The notes beneath the pieces were generated by a model. It saw only the letters and a program-made list of their open reading frames with translations, did not search any database and was not told the DNA's origin. From assembly GCF_028464145.1 (NCBI RefSeq), contig NZ_JAQPCG010000004.1, positions 248,001-312,000 of the forward strand: DNA of 64,000 nt. The letters are read 5' to 3'. Below, one piece after another: positions 1 through 8,758 of this stretch; position 1 is the stretch's first letter, and every line of letters starts with the position of its first letter. The position numbers were made by a program, and so were the translations under genes. This DNA comes from Maribacter sp. PR1 (GTDB lineage: Bacteria > Bacteroidota > Bacteroidia > Flavobacteriales > Flavobacteriaceae).

Positions 1-691
1 CCAATTCTTTCTTCAAGAGCGTTGTGGCAGGTTTTAAACCTTTTTCCAAGTCTTTTTTAAACTGCTCTATCTGTTTTGCCAATATCATATGACAAACCCC
101 ATTAAAATAACTCAAGGAGGCTATAGAGTTGGCATACTTTGCCTCGTCCAATTTTTTAATCAGTTCTCCAATCTCCAAATTAAACTTGCCCACATGCAGG
201 TGACCCATTATTTCCTTATCATAGGATTTTAATAAAGAAACCAGTGTTTCACTATCCGAGGCCTCAATATCCTTTTGGTATTCCTTGATATCTACTCTAA
301 GACAATTAAATACCACGTGCTCCTCCCTATTAAAAATGAGTTTGGTTGTATGCTCGTTATCATTAAAGACAACTGCAGTTTGCAATTCCTCTAACTTTGT
401 AACAATTTCGTGTCCGCTGAATTTATGGAAACAATTGCCCTTAAGGCAATAAAACAAATATACTGTTTCGTCATTTTTTTTGTCCATAAGTAGCTCAAAG
501 TCCTTTTTAAGGGACAGATCAAATTCCATTGCAGTGAGCCCCTTTTCCAGGTTTACTACATTTATTTGTCCTGAGCCAATAGATGGATCTACAACCAACA
601 CCGGAACTCCCTTGTCATTTGTGACTTCACCTTTGAACTTCTCATTTAAGAGATATAGCTCTTGTAAAGCATTTCTTCTTCTTTTTTTCAT
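1..691 (-). CDS. AraC-type regulator, N-terminal sensor part (cut by window edge)
   Basis: Reading the minus strand from ATG at 691 gives 230 codons without a stop, ending at the left edge, so the C-terminus (and the expected AraC helix-turn-helix) lies outside the window. The protein begins MKKRRRNALQELYLL and contains a G-S-G-Q-I-N-V-V segment followed by G-L-T-A-M-E-F-D. This corresponds to the G-x-G-x-I and G-x-x-x-M-D/E segments in the sensor domains of the two complete AraC proteins downstream, which is the basis for the family call. It would be the third tandem paralog. The ligand is unknown. The DNA-binding half cannot be seen here, so the call rests on paralogy alone. Confidence 0.7.
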   Translation of the reverse strand, partial: MKKRRRNALQELYLLNEKFKGEVTNDKGVPVLVVDPSIGSGQINVVNLEKGLTAMEFDLSLKKDFELLMDKKNDETVYLFYCLKGNCFHKFSGHEIVTKLEELQTAVVFNDNEHTTKLIFNREEHVVFNCLRVDIKEYQKDIEASDSETLVSLLKSYDKEIMGHLHVGKFNLEIGELIKKLDEAKYANSIASLSYFNGVCHMILAKQIEQFKKDLEKGLKPATTLLKKEL

Positions 692-917
692 ATCGGTATT
701 ATTTAACGGTTTTGTAGGATTTTACCCTAAAGTAAAGATAAAGCGACTTATAATGAAGCCTTGCCGAAATAAGATAAATATTTAACGAAATACGGCAAAA
801 ACCCCCATATTTGGCCGAATTAAACAACTTACTGCTAATGGGTTACATTTTTTGGTGTTTCCATCAAAACCAGTACTGTAATTTAACTTACTTGCAAGTG
901 TAAAATAGTGAAGGAAG

Positions 918-1619
918 ATGTATTTTAAATTATCGAATACGGCGGCGAAGGAGACATTGGAGAAGATGACGAAGACCTATTTTAAATATCCAAATCTTTA
1001 TAGACCCCAAAATATTATCCACGGATTAACCGAGGCAACATTGCCAATTGTTACTATGGAAGAACCAGATCAACTTTCGTTGGCCATCTGGGGGCTACTT
1101 CCGGAGAGCCATACTGATGACTGGAGTGTGTTTCAAAATAATTTCAATACCCTTAATTTTCACGAAGAATCCATGGACTCCAAACTTTGGTATGCGGAAA
1201 CCATGAAAGAGCGGAGGTGTTTAATTCCGATTACCGGTTACTTTACTACTCTTGTTGAAAATGGGGAATTTTATTTTTTTAAAATTGAACTAAAGAGTGG
1301 GGAGCCTTTTTACCTTGCGGGCGTTTATAATATTTTAGAGGATGGGTTCATCACCTGCTCTATTTTAATAGGGCGAACCGATGATTTTATAAAACAAGTT
1401 CAGAATACTGTAGATACGATGCCAATTACAATATCCAACGAAGAACGGGATGAATGGCTCAGTCAGGAGACGAGCCCGATGAGAATCAAACAACTTTTAA
1501 AAAGACCCGTTAAACAAGATTTCAAAGCCACTTCGATTTCGAACGAGCTCTATAATTTTGACGATATAAATAATAACCTATTTGCCTCTTTTGAAGTACC
1601 TAGTAAAGAACTAGGTTAA
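918..1619 (+). CDS. SRAP (YedK/HMCES-fold) protein, catalytically degenerate
   Basis: The 233-residue protein fits the SRAP fold: a P-x-x-x-x-x-G-L segment, L-A-I-W-G-L-L-P at 55-62, T-L-N at 78-80, R-R-C-L-I-P at 99-104 and T-M-P-I at 167-170. SRAP proteins normally crosslink to abasic DNA sites through an invariant Cys2, exposed after Met removal. Here residue 2 is Tyr. The Glu of the G-F-x-E-W motif is Thr110, and the His three residues before M-P is Val165. The likely active-site Asn (N80) remains. The start is supported by an AAGGAAG Shine-Dalgarno-like run just upstream, and no in-frame M-C start is visible. It may be a DNA-binding or structural paralog rather than an active enzyme. The fold call is fairly sure; the role is unknown. 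Confidence 0.75.
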   Translation: MYFKLSNTAAKETLEKMTKTYFKYPNLYRPQNIIHGLTEATLPIVTMEEPDQLSLAIWGLLPESHTDDWSVFQNNFNTLNFHEESMDSKLWYAETMKERRCLIPITGYFTTLVENGEFYFFKIELKSGEPFYLAGVYNILEDGFITCSILIGRTDDFIKQVQNTVDTMPITISNEERDEWLSQETSPMRIKQLLKRPVKQDFKATSISNELYNFDDINNNLFASFEVPSKELG

Positions 1620-1625
1620 AGGTTC

Positions 1626-2642
1626 TCATGACTTTAAATGCTTTCTATACTCGGTAGGCAAGACCCCGTAGGCCTCATTGAAAATTTTTGAAAAATAACT
1701 TCTACTCTTTATCCCGACCAGGTATACAATCTCGGAAATAGTTAAGTCCGTAGTTTTAATATAGTCCCTGGAAACTTCCAGTTTTAATTGCCTTACATAC
1801 TCATTCACGGTTTTAGAATATAAAACCTTAAAACCCAACTGCAATTTTTTAGGACTCAGTCCTGATTTTCTAGATAATACTTGCACTGATATAGGTCCAG
1901 AAATATTATCGATAATGTAATCGGCAAGGTGATGTATCTTTTTAATATCCTCTTTAGAGATGGATTCTTGAACTTTCCCTTCACTTTCAGAGTTGTGATG
2001 TTCCAAAAGTTGAAGGGAAAGAATTAGATAGATTCTGCCCTCAATGGAAAGCGTCCTCATAATACCACTATCATGAACATTATTCAACTCTTTGACCTCG
2101 TCCGCTATTTTCAAGCTATAGCTACCCCCGTGGGAATAGGGCATATTATTTTTATCATCGTTGAATACCGAAAGCAACAATTCATTTAAGTGGGATACAT
2201 TGTTATTCTTCTTCTTTAAATACTCTTTTTTGAATATTCTTATACTGTTTACCTTTAATTCCTCTTTTGCAGGGAAGATGAAATTTTTTTCTTGAAAGCG
2301 TTCTGGTGAAATTATTATATTTTGATATTGCTCCAATTGAAACTTATTGCCCAAGTGGCCCTCCTTATAAGTAATAGCGCCCTTGGATATAAAAATGAAC
2401 TCTACCGGGGAAATACCTTTTGACTTAATGGTAATTTTTGTATCATCATAGAATGTTATTTGACTGTCCATTAAAGATACCCCCCAGTCAAAGCCTATAT
2501 TCCTAATAACCCCTTTACCTAAGTCATTATCGAAAGAAAGTGTTCGTTCACCCCAACGTTCTTCCAGAGTGCCTTCTAAGCGCTCCTTGAGTTGATTGAG
2601 GATGTCCTCATCCTTTACACTTTTAATAACGATTTCTTTCAT
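1626..2642 (-). CDS. AraC-family transcriptional regulator
   Basis: The 338-residue protein has an N-terminal sensor domain (about 1-220) of no recognised class and a C-terminal double helix-turn-helix (about 240-338). The second HTH is clear: L-T-I-S-E-I-V-Y-L-V-G-I followed by S-R-S-Y-F-S-K-I-F and P-T-E-Y-R-K. It lies 6 bp from the convergent SRAP gene and 160 bp downstream of a paralog in the same orientation. Shared sensor-domain signatures (G-x-G-x-I, G-V-x-x-M-D) tie it to both neighbours. Target genes are not evident. Confidence 0.88.
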   Translation of the reverse strand: MKEIVIKSVKDEDILNQLKERLEGTLEERWGERTLSFDNDLGKGVIRNIGFDWGVSLMDSQITFYDDTKITIKSKGISPVEFIFISKGAITYKEGHLGNKFQLEQYQNIIISPERFQEKNFIFPAKEELKVNSIRIFKKEYLKKKNNNVSHLNELLLSVFNDDKNNMPYSHGGSYSLKIADEVKELNNVHDSGIMRTLSIEGRIYLILSLQLLEHHNSESEGKVQESISKEDIKKIHHLADYIIDNISGPISVQVLSRKSGLSPKKLQLGFKVLYSKTVNEYVRQLKLEVSRDYIKTTDLTISEIVYLVGIKSRSYFSKIFNEAYGVLPTEYRKHLKS

Positions 2643-2802
2643 AGCTATTCTTTATAAAACAACTATCGCAAAGAAATTATAATTTGATCGTATCCATTAA
2701 CATTTATGAAACGATCGTTAACACAAATGCGCCGTTTTGCAAATAAAAAATTTGTTAAAGAGATGGGTAATATACTTCTATACAACCCATACAATCAACT
2801 AT

Positions 2803-3861
2803 TTAAGCGGATTTAGTAGGAGTACTATCCTTAGAAGCGTTTAGCCTTTTTAGGTATTGAGAGGGAGTCATGGAATAGCGTTCCTTAAAGAGTTTTGAAA
2901 AATAACTTCTTGAGTTAATTCCAATCTTATACGTAATCTCGGTAATGTTTAAATCGGTTTTCTCCAAAAGTCCCTTGGCCAGTTGCATGCGCTCATTTTG
3001 AATGTAATTGTTTACGGACATACCGTATAAATGCTGAAAACCATTTTGAAGTGTATTTTGATTAAGACCCACCCTTTTGGCCAAAGCGATGATATTATCT
3101 ACTTGATCAAGTTCAGCTCCTATAATCTCAGCGGCTTCCTCCAGCTTCTTTACCGTAGCCTGCCTTAATATTTTTCTATTGTCGGGATCAGAGGAATCAT
3201 CTACGTATTGTCTCAAGTGATGCGCTAATATTTCATAACATTTCCCTTCTATAAATACACTTTTGGGGAAGCCAGTATGCTCGCACTCCTTAATGGCCTC
3301 CATACATTGTGCAATATCCAGACTATAATTCGCTTTGTAAAAGAATAGGTTCACACCATTAACATCTCTGAATAACGCTTCTAGTTCAGAGTCCATATCA
3401 GGTAAAAAATCACCTATCTTTTCCTCGAATAGTTTACGGTTTATTTCAAGATTAAAGAAGCAAATAGGTTCATTGGCGGGTAAGACAACCATGTTACGGT
3501 GTTTGCTATTGCTGGACAACATAGCACTTTCTAGATGTCTAATATCATGAGAATCCTCTTTCCCATTAAATCTGTGAACGAAGGCAGATTCTCTGTTATA
3601 AAGAATTTCCAAGGGCTGTACCAAGGACTGGTTCAATTCAAAATGTACCTCTTTTTTTAAACGCACGTCCAAGTCCATGATTCCCACACCATGTGAGAAT
3701 GAAATGGCCCTTATTGTTCCCGTTCCGGCATCTTCTGGAATGTCAATACATATCTCATTATTTTCCTCTTCATAGTCCACACCCAACCTCTTGGCAATAT
3801 CTTTGACCACATCGACCACATTCAGGTCCTTAAGTTCTACTTTCTCGCTCTTCTCACCCAT
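2803..3861 (-). CDS. AraC-family transcriptional regulator (paralog)
   Basis: The 352-residue paralog of the next gene has the same layout: sensor region about 1-230, AraC HTH about 250-345 with L-N-I-T-E-I-T-Y-K-I-G-I and S-R-S-Y-F-S-K-L-F, the same recognition segment as its neighbour. Nearly identical recognition helices suggest the paralogs bind related sites, while the divergent sensor halves may respond to different signals. Its upstream region carries a perfect 12-bp palindrome and two GGGTTAAA direct repeats, possible autoregulatory sites. Confidence 0.88.
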   Translation of the reverse strand: MGEKSEKVELKDLNVVDVVKDIAKRLGVDYEEENNEICIDIPEDAGTGTIRAISFSHGVGIMDLDVRLKKEVHFELNQSLVQPLEILYNRESAFVHRFNGKEDSHDIRHLESAMLSSNSKHRNMVVLPANEPICFFNLEINRKLFEEKIGDFLPDMDSELEALFRDVNGVNLFFYKANYSLDIAQCMEAIKECEHTGFPKSVFIEGKCYEILAHHLRQYVDDSSDPDNRKILRQATVKKLEEAAEIIGAELDQVDNIIALAKRVGLNQNTLQNGFQHLYGMSVNNYIQNERMQLAKGLLEKTDLNITEITYKIGINSRSYFSKLFKERYSMTPSQYLKRLNASKDSTPTKSA

Positions 3862-3903
3862 GTTTTAAAGCCATAAGCCTACAAGATAATACAATTTCAT
3901 ATA

Positions 3904-3934
3904 GGGTTAAACAGTATGACCCAATTGGGTTAAA
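3904..3934. promoter_or_regulatory. Palindrome and direct repeats upstream of AraC gene
   Basis: ACCCAATTGGGT (3919-3930) is a perfect 12-bp palindrome. GGGTTAAA occurs at 3904-3911 and again at 3927-3934, 23 bp apart start to start, about two helical turns. The block is 43 bp upstream of the AraC start at 3861. AraC-type proteins often bind direct repeats at this spacing, so a role as operator is plausible but untested. Confidence 0.35.
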
Positions 3935-4105
3935 GAATATCACAAAACCCTTTATTTGCCAATTTTACCATTCAAAAAAACGTGATATTCGAATGAGTCA
4001 ATGATTCCCCTTATACAACAAAGAGGTTTCAGTGTTTTATCTCATCTTTACCAAAGTAGAAAGAGGGATAGCCCCTTGAGTATAATTAATCTTAAACACA
4101 CAATT

Positions 4106-4267
4106 ATGTTACGTTGGACGATAACTTTTATCATATTAGCCATTATAGCCGGAGTTTTAGGTTTTGGTGGTATTGCAGCTGGAGCTGCAGGAATAGCTAA
4201 GGTGCTATTTTTCATTTTTATTGTACTTTTCCTAATCTCATTAATTAGAGGAAAAAAAGTAATATAA
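4106..4267 (+). CDS. Small membrane protein, DUF1328 (YtjA-like)
   Basis: The 53-residue protein has two hydrophobic segments separated by a Gly/Ala-rich stretch ([14 protein letters not shown]), which is the DUF1328 signature. An in-frame ATG exists at 4001, but the extra 35 residues are polar and not family-like, so the start M-L-R-W at 4106 is chosen. Members are small inner-membrane proteins of unknown function, often expressed in stationary phase or stress. An acidic lipoprotein gene follows 44 bp downstream and may be co-transcribed. Confidence 0.85.
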   Translation: MLRWTITFIILAIIAGVLGFGGIAAGAAGIAKVLFFIFIVLFLISLIRGKKVI

Positions 4268-4311
4268 AAACAACAGCCTACTAATAAATTATTAATCTTA
4301 AATTGAAAATA

Positions 4312-4494
4312 ATGAGAAAGTCGATACTAATGTTCCTTTTTTGTCTAATGACAGTAGGAGTTGCATTGAGCTGTAGAGAAGAAAAATCTACAGGGGAAAA
4401 AATTGAAGATGGTGTAGAGGAAGTTGGAGATGAAGTTGAAGAGGGCGCTGAAGAAGTTGAAGATGCTGTTGAAGATGCTGCCGATGATCATTAA
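4312..4494 (+). CDS. Small acidic lipoprotein
   Basis: The 60-residue product has a lipoprotein signal peptide (MRKSILMFLFCLMTVGVALS, lipid-modified Cys at residue 21) and a mature part made almost wholly of acidic E-E-V/E-D-A-V heptad-like repeats ending in D-D-H. It should sit as an anionic amphipathic helix on a membrane leaflet. A TTG codon at 4303 is in frame, but the ATG at 4312 gives the better signal sequence. A strong terminator follows. No specific function is known. Confidence 0.75.
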   Translation: MRKSILMFLFCLMTVGVALSCREEKSTGEKIEDGVEEVGDEVEEGAEEVEDAVEDAADDH

Positions 4495-4516
4495 AATAGT
4501 GTAAACACTAACTTTG

Positions 4517-4542
4517 AAGAGGGCTTTATAGCCCTCTTTTTT
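4517..4542. terminator. Intrinsic terminator (probably bidirectional)
   Basis: AAGAGGGCT pairs with AGCCCTCTT (9 bp) around the loop TTAT, followed by a T run. It lies between the convergent lipoprotein and AsmA-like genes and can serve both. Confidence 0.9.
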
Positions 4543-4553
4543 ATGTCATTCAC

Positions 4554-6113
4554 CTATTTCTTTTTACCGCTACCTGTAATTAAATCAATTAGCCCATCTT
4601 CCAAACCAACCCATAAGTAGTTAAAAAATGATTTGTTCTGGTTTCTCTCAACCTCGATATTTCCATAACGAAAGCCGTCCTTATCTGCCTTGGAACCATC
4701 GTTAATGAACAAATTTCCTAGGAACGAGATTATCTTTTTCACATGGTCGCGTTCTTTATTCAGTAGTTGTATTTTAAAATCCTCATAGTTCATTTTAATA
4801 TCTCCTTGGGCTACAAAATCCCCTCCGCTCATCGTAAAGTACATTTGGTCAATAGTTCCCTGTGCCCTTAGCCTTGCGTTGGGTACCAAAAAATCATTTA
4901 AACTGGAAGTTTTTAAGTTGCTAAGCTCTCCGGATACTATAAACTCCTCTTTAGGATCAAATACATTGAACTTCCAATCCAACTTAAACATTCCGCTTCC
5001 CATGAATTTAGAGTCAATTTTAATAGCTACCACTTCCTCACTATTTTGCATATTTGAAAAGTTTAAGACATGAACTCCCAAATCCTCAAAGGTTAGTATG
5101 CCCGGTCTGGCATTGTTGGGAGCATTTTCCTCATAAGCTAAATAGCCTTCTTCAATTGCAATGGTCTTAATCTGAAGTTTAACGGGTAATTCTCGGATAA
5201 GTTCCGCGTATAATGGTCTTTTTATTTGATTATCCAAAAGGGTTTTATCCCGATATAAATCAAACATGGGCTTTTGTACGGTGATGGAATCAAAATTTAG
5301 ATAAAGTACTTCATTAACCACATCTAAATCGTGCCTTTGTATTAGAATAGAGGGCACTTCCAATTTTAGGTGATCCCGCTCATACCGAATCTTTTCACTT
5401 AATTCCTTTCTTGAATATTTTGTGTTGAACCTAAAATCTAAAATTTCTATAGTCTGGTTATCCATACTATATTCGCCAATAAAGAACTCTTCAAATTCAC
5501 CCGCAGGTCCACTTATATTGGAAAAAGTCAAATCATAATCTTGAAATTTGAAGGGTATATATTCTTTAATTTGAATTGAATCCGTGCCTACATCCTTCAT
5601 AGAAAAATCGATGGTCTCAATTTTTAAAAGATTCTGTTCCCCTGATGAATCCAATATTTCCACTTTGCCCTTCTTAAATACTATTTCGTTTACTGAAATT
5701 GGTTTTAAGAGATTAATGGGTTTGTTTGCTTTCGAAATATTGGTGGTATCCTTTGAGCAGGTTCTAAAGTTTAATGAAGGTTCATCCAATTCAATTTTGC
5801 GGGCATGGATTTCATCTTTTGAAAAGAATCGCCAATAACTAAATCCTTTGACAAGGATTTCATCGGAATGTATTCTTATTTCACAAGATGATGTTTGGCG
5901 TCCGGTACTATTTACATCTGCGTTCCTAAACTCCAAATCGCCTTTAATAAGACTAATGTTTACTTGATCATAGGAATATTGAATATGGTTGGGCACCTTA
6001 CGTTCCAAGAAATCGACAATGGCTTTTTTCATTTGCCATTCCGCTAAAAAATACAATCCTGAAAAGAGAATGATAATACCTAGTGCCCATTTAATAATAC
6101 GTTTAAAGTTCAT
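4554..6113 (-). CDS. AsmA-like / DUF748-type envelope protein
   Basis: The 519-residue protein starts with a short cytoplasmic tail and one membrane segment (about residues 8-25, W-A-L-G-I-I-I-L-F-S-G-L-Y-F-L), followed by a long periplasmic beta-rich region. That region has repeated statements of the type L-x-F-x-x-A/S-x-V and I-x-I-x-x-D typical of AsmA/TAM-like lipid-transport or assembly proteins. In this family the N-anchor plus elongated beta-groove is thought to bridge inner and outer membranes for phospholipid or protein assembly. No catalytic motif is visible. It stands alone on its strand, separated from the convergent lipoprotein by a terminator. Confidence 0.65.
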   Translation of the reverse strand: MNFKRIIKWALGIIILFSGLYFLAEWQMKKAIVDFLERKVPNHIQYSYDQVNISLIKGDLEFRNADVNSTGRQTSSCEIRIHSDEILVKGFSYWRFFSKDEIHARKIELDEPSLNFRTCSKDTTNISKANKPINLLKPISVNEIVFKKGKVEILDSSGEQNLLKIETIDFSMKDVGTDSIQIKEYIPFKFQDYDLTFSNISGPAGEFEEFFIGEYSMDNQTIEILDFRFNTKYSRKELSEKIRYERDHLKLEVPSILIQRHDLDVVNEVLYLNFDSITVQKPMFDLYRDKTLLDNQIKRPLYAELIRELPVKLQIKTIAIEEGYLAYEENAPNNARPGILTFEDLGVHVLNFSNMQNSEEVVAIKIDSKFMGSGMFKLDWKFNVFDPKEEFIVSGELSNLKTSSLNDFLVPNARLRAQGTIDQMYFTMSGGDFVAQGDIKMNYEDFKIQLLNKERDHVKKIISFLGNLFINDGSKADKDGFRYGNIEVERNQNKSFFNYLWVGLEDGLIDLITGSGKKK

Positions 6114-6170
6114 AAGCTACTAAGCAGAAGAAGTCAAATTAAATATCAACCCATTTAAATATACGTATTA

Positions 6171-6575
6171 TTACGATTTCTTCAAGCCTGCACTATCGGG
6201 TTCCATGAATTTTTTAAAACTAGCTGCGCTTTCAAGCTCTATATAGTCTTCTCCGTCAAGGGCAATTGGATATTTTAACAGGTGTGGTTCTTTCTCTAAA
6301 ATTTTAAGCCAATCGTTTTCCTCTAGCTCCTGCTTATTTTCCCCATAAGTTTCTAAAAAATCAGGGTGATCTTGTGCCACTAAATCTCTTATTTCTTTAT
6401 CTAGCCCATCTGCCAATTCTGCCCACTGGGTTCCGGTTACATTGGTTTTGGAAACATCGACAGCTAAGTTTTTTTTCTTGGAAGATTGTATGTAGGCATG
6501 TATTTGTTTGCCTATAGAATTTTCCGAACTGTAGTATAAAGTAATCTGTCTTTTATCCATTGCAATGACTCCCAT
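6171..6575 (-). CDS. ArsC/Spx-like thioredoxin-fold protein lacking cysteines
   Basis: The 134-residue protein resembles the arsenate reductase/Spx family: an N-terminal strand I-T-L-Y-Y-S-S-E-N-S (where ArsC has the C-x5-R loop), a G-T-Q-W-A-E segment, and K-Y-P-I-A-L-D-G-E-D-Y where ArsC has its R-P-I/V strand. There is no cysteine anywhere, so a redox or arsenate-reducing role is excluded. A regulatory or scaffold role, as for some Spx-like proteins, is possible. Start could be Met1 (6575) or Met6 (6560). Confidence 0.6.
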   Translation of the reverse strand: MGVIAMDKRQITLYYSSENSIGKQIHAYIQSSKKKNLAVDVSKTNVTGTQWAELADGLDKEIRDLVAQDHPDFLETYGENKQELEENDWLKILEKEPHLLKYPIALDGEDYIELESAASFKKFMEPDSAGLKKS

Positions 6576-6711
6576 TTTGTTTGATTTTTTAAAATTAGTA
6601 CTCCTCCTGCCCCTAACTTAGCTCATATCCAATTAAAAGTATTCGTAACGCTACTAAAGTAGGTATTCACCATTAAAATACATTATATTGTTCTTCACTT
6701 AAAGATACTAA

Positions 6712-8136
6712 ATGAAGACCATATTATGGATAGCCTATTTGACCGTTACTCTTTGGAGTATTGTCAACATTATCTTTTATGGAAAGCGATCCACCAAGAT
6801 GATAAGCTGGTCTTTAGCCATAATAATCCTACCCTTTTTAGGTCCTATTCTCTATTACCTCTTTGGTATCAACCGTCGAAAATTCAAACTTTTTAGGTTA
6901 AAACAAACCGAAAAAAGAAAACTATATTCAGAAACCTACAAAGAGCTCAAGGGAGGAGAAAAAAGCGTGCACGAGTTCGAAGACTACAAGCACAATAAAA
7001 TAGCTACCCTTATTAGAGAGAATAGTTATTTTGCTCCTTACGAGAACAATAAAATAGAACTCCTTAATGATGGGGAGGAAGCCTTTGGAGCTATTTTTGA
7101 TGCCATTGAAAAGGCGGAAAAATTTATCCATCTACAATATTATATTCTGGAGAAAGGAGACCTTTTGGACCGATTTTACGAACTATTTGAAAAAAAGATC
7201 AAAGAAGGTGTGGAAATTCGAATGTTGTATGACGCCCTGGGAAGCCATTCTATTCGTGGAAAAGTGGTTAAACGATTCAAGGAATTAGGTGTTCATGTAT
7301 TTTCCTCTATGCCCATTGAATTTGGAAATCTCTTGTTCACCCTTAACTATCGAAATCACAGGAAGATAGTTGTCATTGATGGTAAAGTGGGTTTTACTGG
7401 AGGCTTTAACGTTTCGGATAAATATATAAAATCCATTTCGGAGCTAGGGCTTTGGCAAGATCTTCATGTAAAGCTGCAAGGGCCCGTGGTCAATAGTCTA
7501 CAACGTGTTTTTATTAAGGATTATCATTTCTCCAGTGATGAGGACCTCCTTTTAGAGGATAAATATTTTCCGAAAATCGATGCTTTTGGGGATAGTATAG
7601 CACAGGTGGTTTCAAGCGGACCTGATTCCAAATATCCGGCCATTATGCAACAATATTTGGCAATGATCAGTGCTGCAAAAAAAAGTATTTGTATTGCCAA
7701 TCCCTATTTTATTCCAGGATTACCGGTTCTGGAAGCCCTTCAAATCGCTGCTTTAAGTGGAATTGAGGTTAATCTTCTGACCCCAAAAAATTCCGATTCC
7801 CTTTTGGCCAAGTACAGTATGTTTTCTGGATTCGAGGGTCTATTGAATGTGGGAGCCAATATATACCTGAGGCCCGATTTTTCGCATAGCAAGGTTATTG
7901 TCATCGATGGAGAAATTGCTTCGGTTGGTTCGGGTAATTTTGATTACCGAAGCTTTGAACATAACTTTGAGACCAATGTGCTCATTTATGATAAGGAGAT
8001 AGCTAAAAAAGTAGAAGAATTATTTTTTGGCCACTGTAATAATAATATTCAATTAGAGTTAGTTGCATTTAAAAAGAGATCTATTTTCTTTAAGTTTATG
8101 GAAGGTCTTGCTAAATTCTTTAGCCCATTATTATAA
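6712..8136 (+). CDS. cls: Cardiolipin synthase
   Basis: The 474-residue protein has two N-terminal membrane segments (about 5-22 and 32-52) and two phospholipase-D H-K-D motifs: N-H-R-K-I-V-V-I-D-G with His216, and H-S-K-V-I-V-I-D-G with His392, each followed by G-G-F-N or G-S-G-N-F-D. Length and layout match bacterial ClsA-type enzymes that condense two phosphatidylglycerols to cardiolipin at the inner membrane. A putative membrane-associated zinc peptidase follows 47 bp downstream on the same strand, probably in the same transcript. Confidence 0.93.
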   Translation: MKTILWIAYLTVTLWSIVNIIFYGKRSTKMISWSLAIIILPFLGPILYYLFGINRRKFKLFRLKQTEKRKLYSETYKELKGGEKSVHEFEDYKHNKIATLIRENSYFAPYENNKIELLNDGEEAFGAIFDAIEKAEKFIHLQYYILEKGDLLDRFYELFEKKIKEGVEIRMLYDALGSHSIRGKVVKRFKELGVHVFSSMPIEFGNLLFTLNYRNHRKIVVIDGKVGFTGGFNVSDKYIKSISELGLWQDLHVKLQGPVVNSLQRVFIKDYHFSSDEDLLLEDKYFPKIDAFGDSIAQVVSSGPDSKYPAIMQQYLAMISAAKKSICIANPYFIPGLPVLEALQIAALSGIEVNLLTPKNSDSLLAKYSMFSGFEGLLNVGANIYLRPDFSHSKVIVIDGEIASVGSGNFDYRSFEHNFETNVLIYDKEIAKKVEELFFGHCNNNIQLELVAFKKRSIFFKFMEGLAKFFSPLL

Positions 8137-8183
8137 AACTTGATATTTTGCTTTTATTTTCATTTCTAATTCTAAACCTCTTT

Positions 8184-8747
8184 ATGAAAACTACAGAACC
8201 ACACATAATTCCTGAAGCAATAAAACAGGAGGCATTGGTGGCACTATCACACTATCCTGAGCTTGAGAATACTCCAATTGAATTTAAGTTTAAAAAGCAC
8301 ATAAAAAAATCTACTATGCAGGCTCAACCTGCTTTTTGGAGTGTTTTTAAAAACAAGAGAAAACGGAAGTATAAGATACTGATCAGTGAAAATATTAAAA
8401 TAGCGGATACCCTATATCAGACCAAGAATATGCCTTCCGAAATCATGATAGGATGGTTAGGACACGAGTTGGGCCACATTATGGATTTTGAGGAACGAAG
8501 TGGTTTAAACCTAATAGGTTTTGGCATTAAATACCTTACTTCTAAAAATTATATTAGGGATGCCGAACGTCGGGCGGATTCGTTTGCAGTTCATCATGGA
8601 ATGGAGAAGTATATCCTGGCCACCAAGGAATTTATTTTGGAAAAAGCGGGGCTTTCGGAAAAGTATATCAATAGAATAAAAAGGCTCTATTTGAGCCCGG
8701 AAGAAATCATGTTATTGGTTGATGAACGTGATGCCTTACTAGACTAA
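8184..8747 (+). CDS. HExxH zinc metallopeptidase-like protein
   Basis: The 187-residue product contains G-H-E-L-G-H (zinc-binding HExxH) followed about 35 residues on by R-D-A-E-R-R-A-D-S-F-A, where the Glu would be the third zinc ligand as in gluzincin-type peptidases. The start is placed at the first ATG (8184); a TTG at 8148 would add a hydrophobic 12-residue leader and cannot be fully excluded. It lies directly downstream of cls. No substrate is known. Confidence 0.65.
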   Translation: MKTTEPHIIPEAIKQEALVALSHYPELENTPIEFKFKKHIKKSTMQAQPAFWSVFKNKRKRKYKILISENIKIADTLYQTKNMPSEIMIGWLGHELGHIMDFEERSGLNLIGFGIKYLTSKNYIRDAERRADSFAVHHGMEKYILATKEFILEKAGLSEKYINRIKRLYLSPEEIMLLVDERDALLD

Positions 8748-8758
8748 GCTTTCGCCAC

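Noticed and set aside
480-785. Plus-strand ORF opposite the first AraC gene
   Set aside because: It is the reverse of a clear minus-strand coding region with AraC-paralog sequence; low-complexity composition fits a shadow frame.
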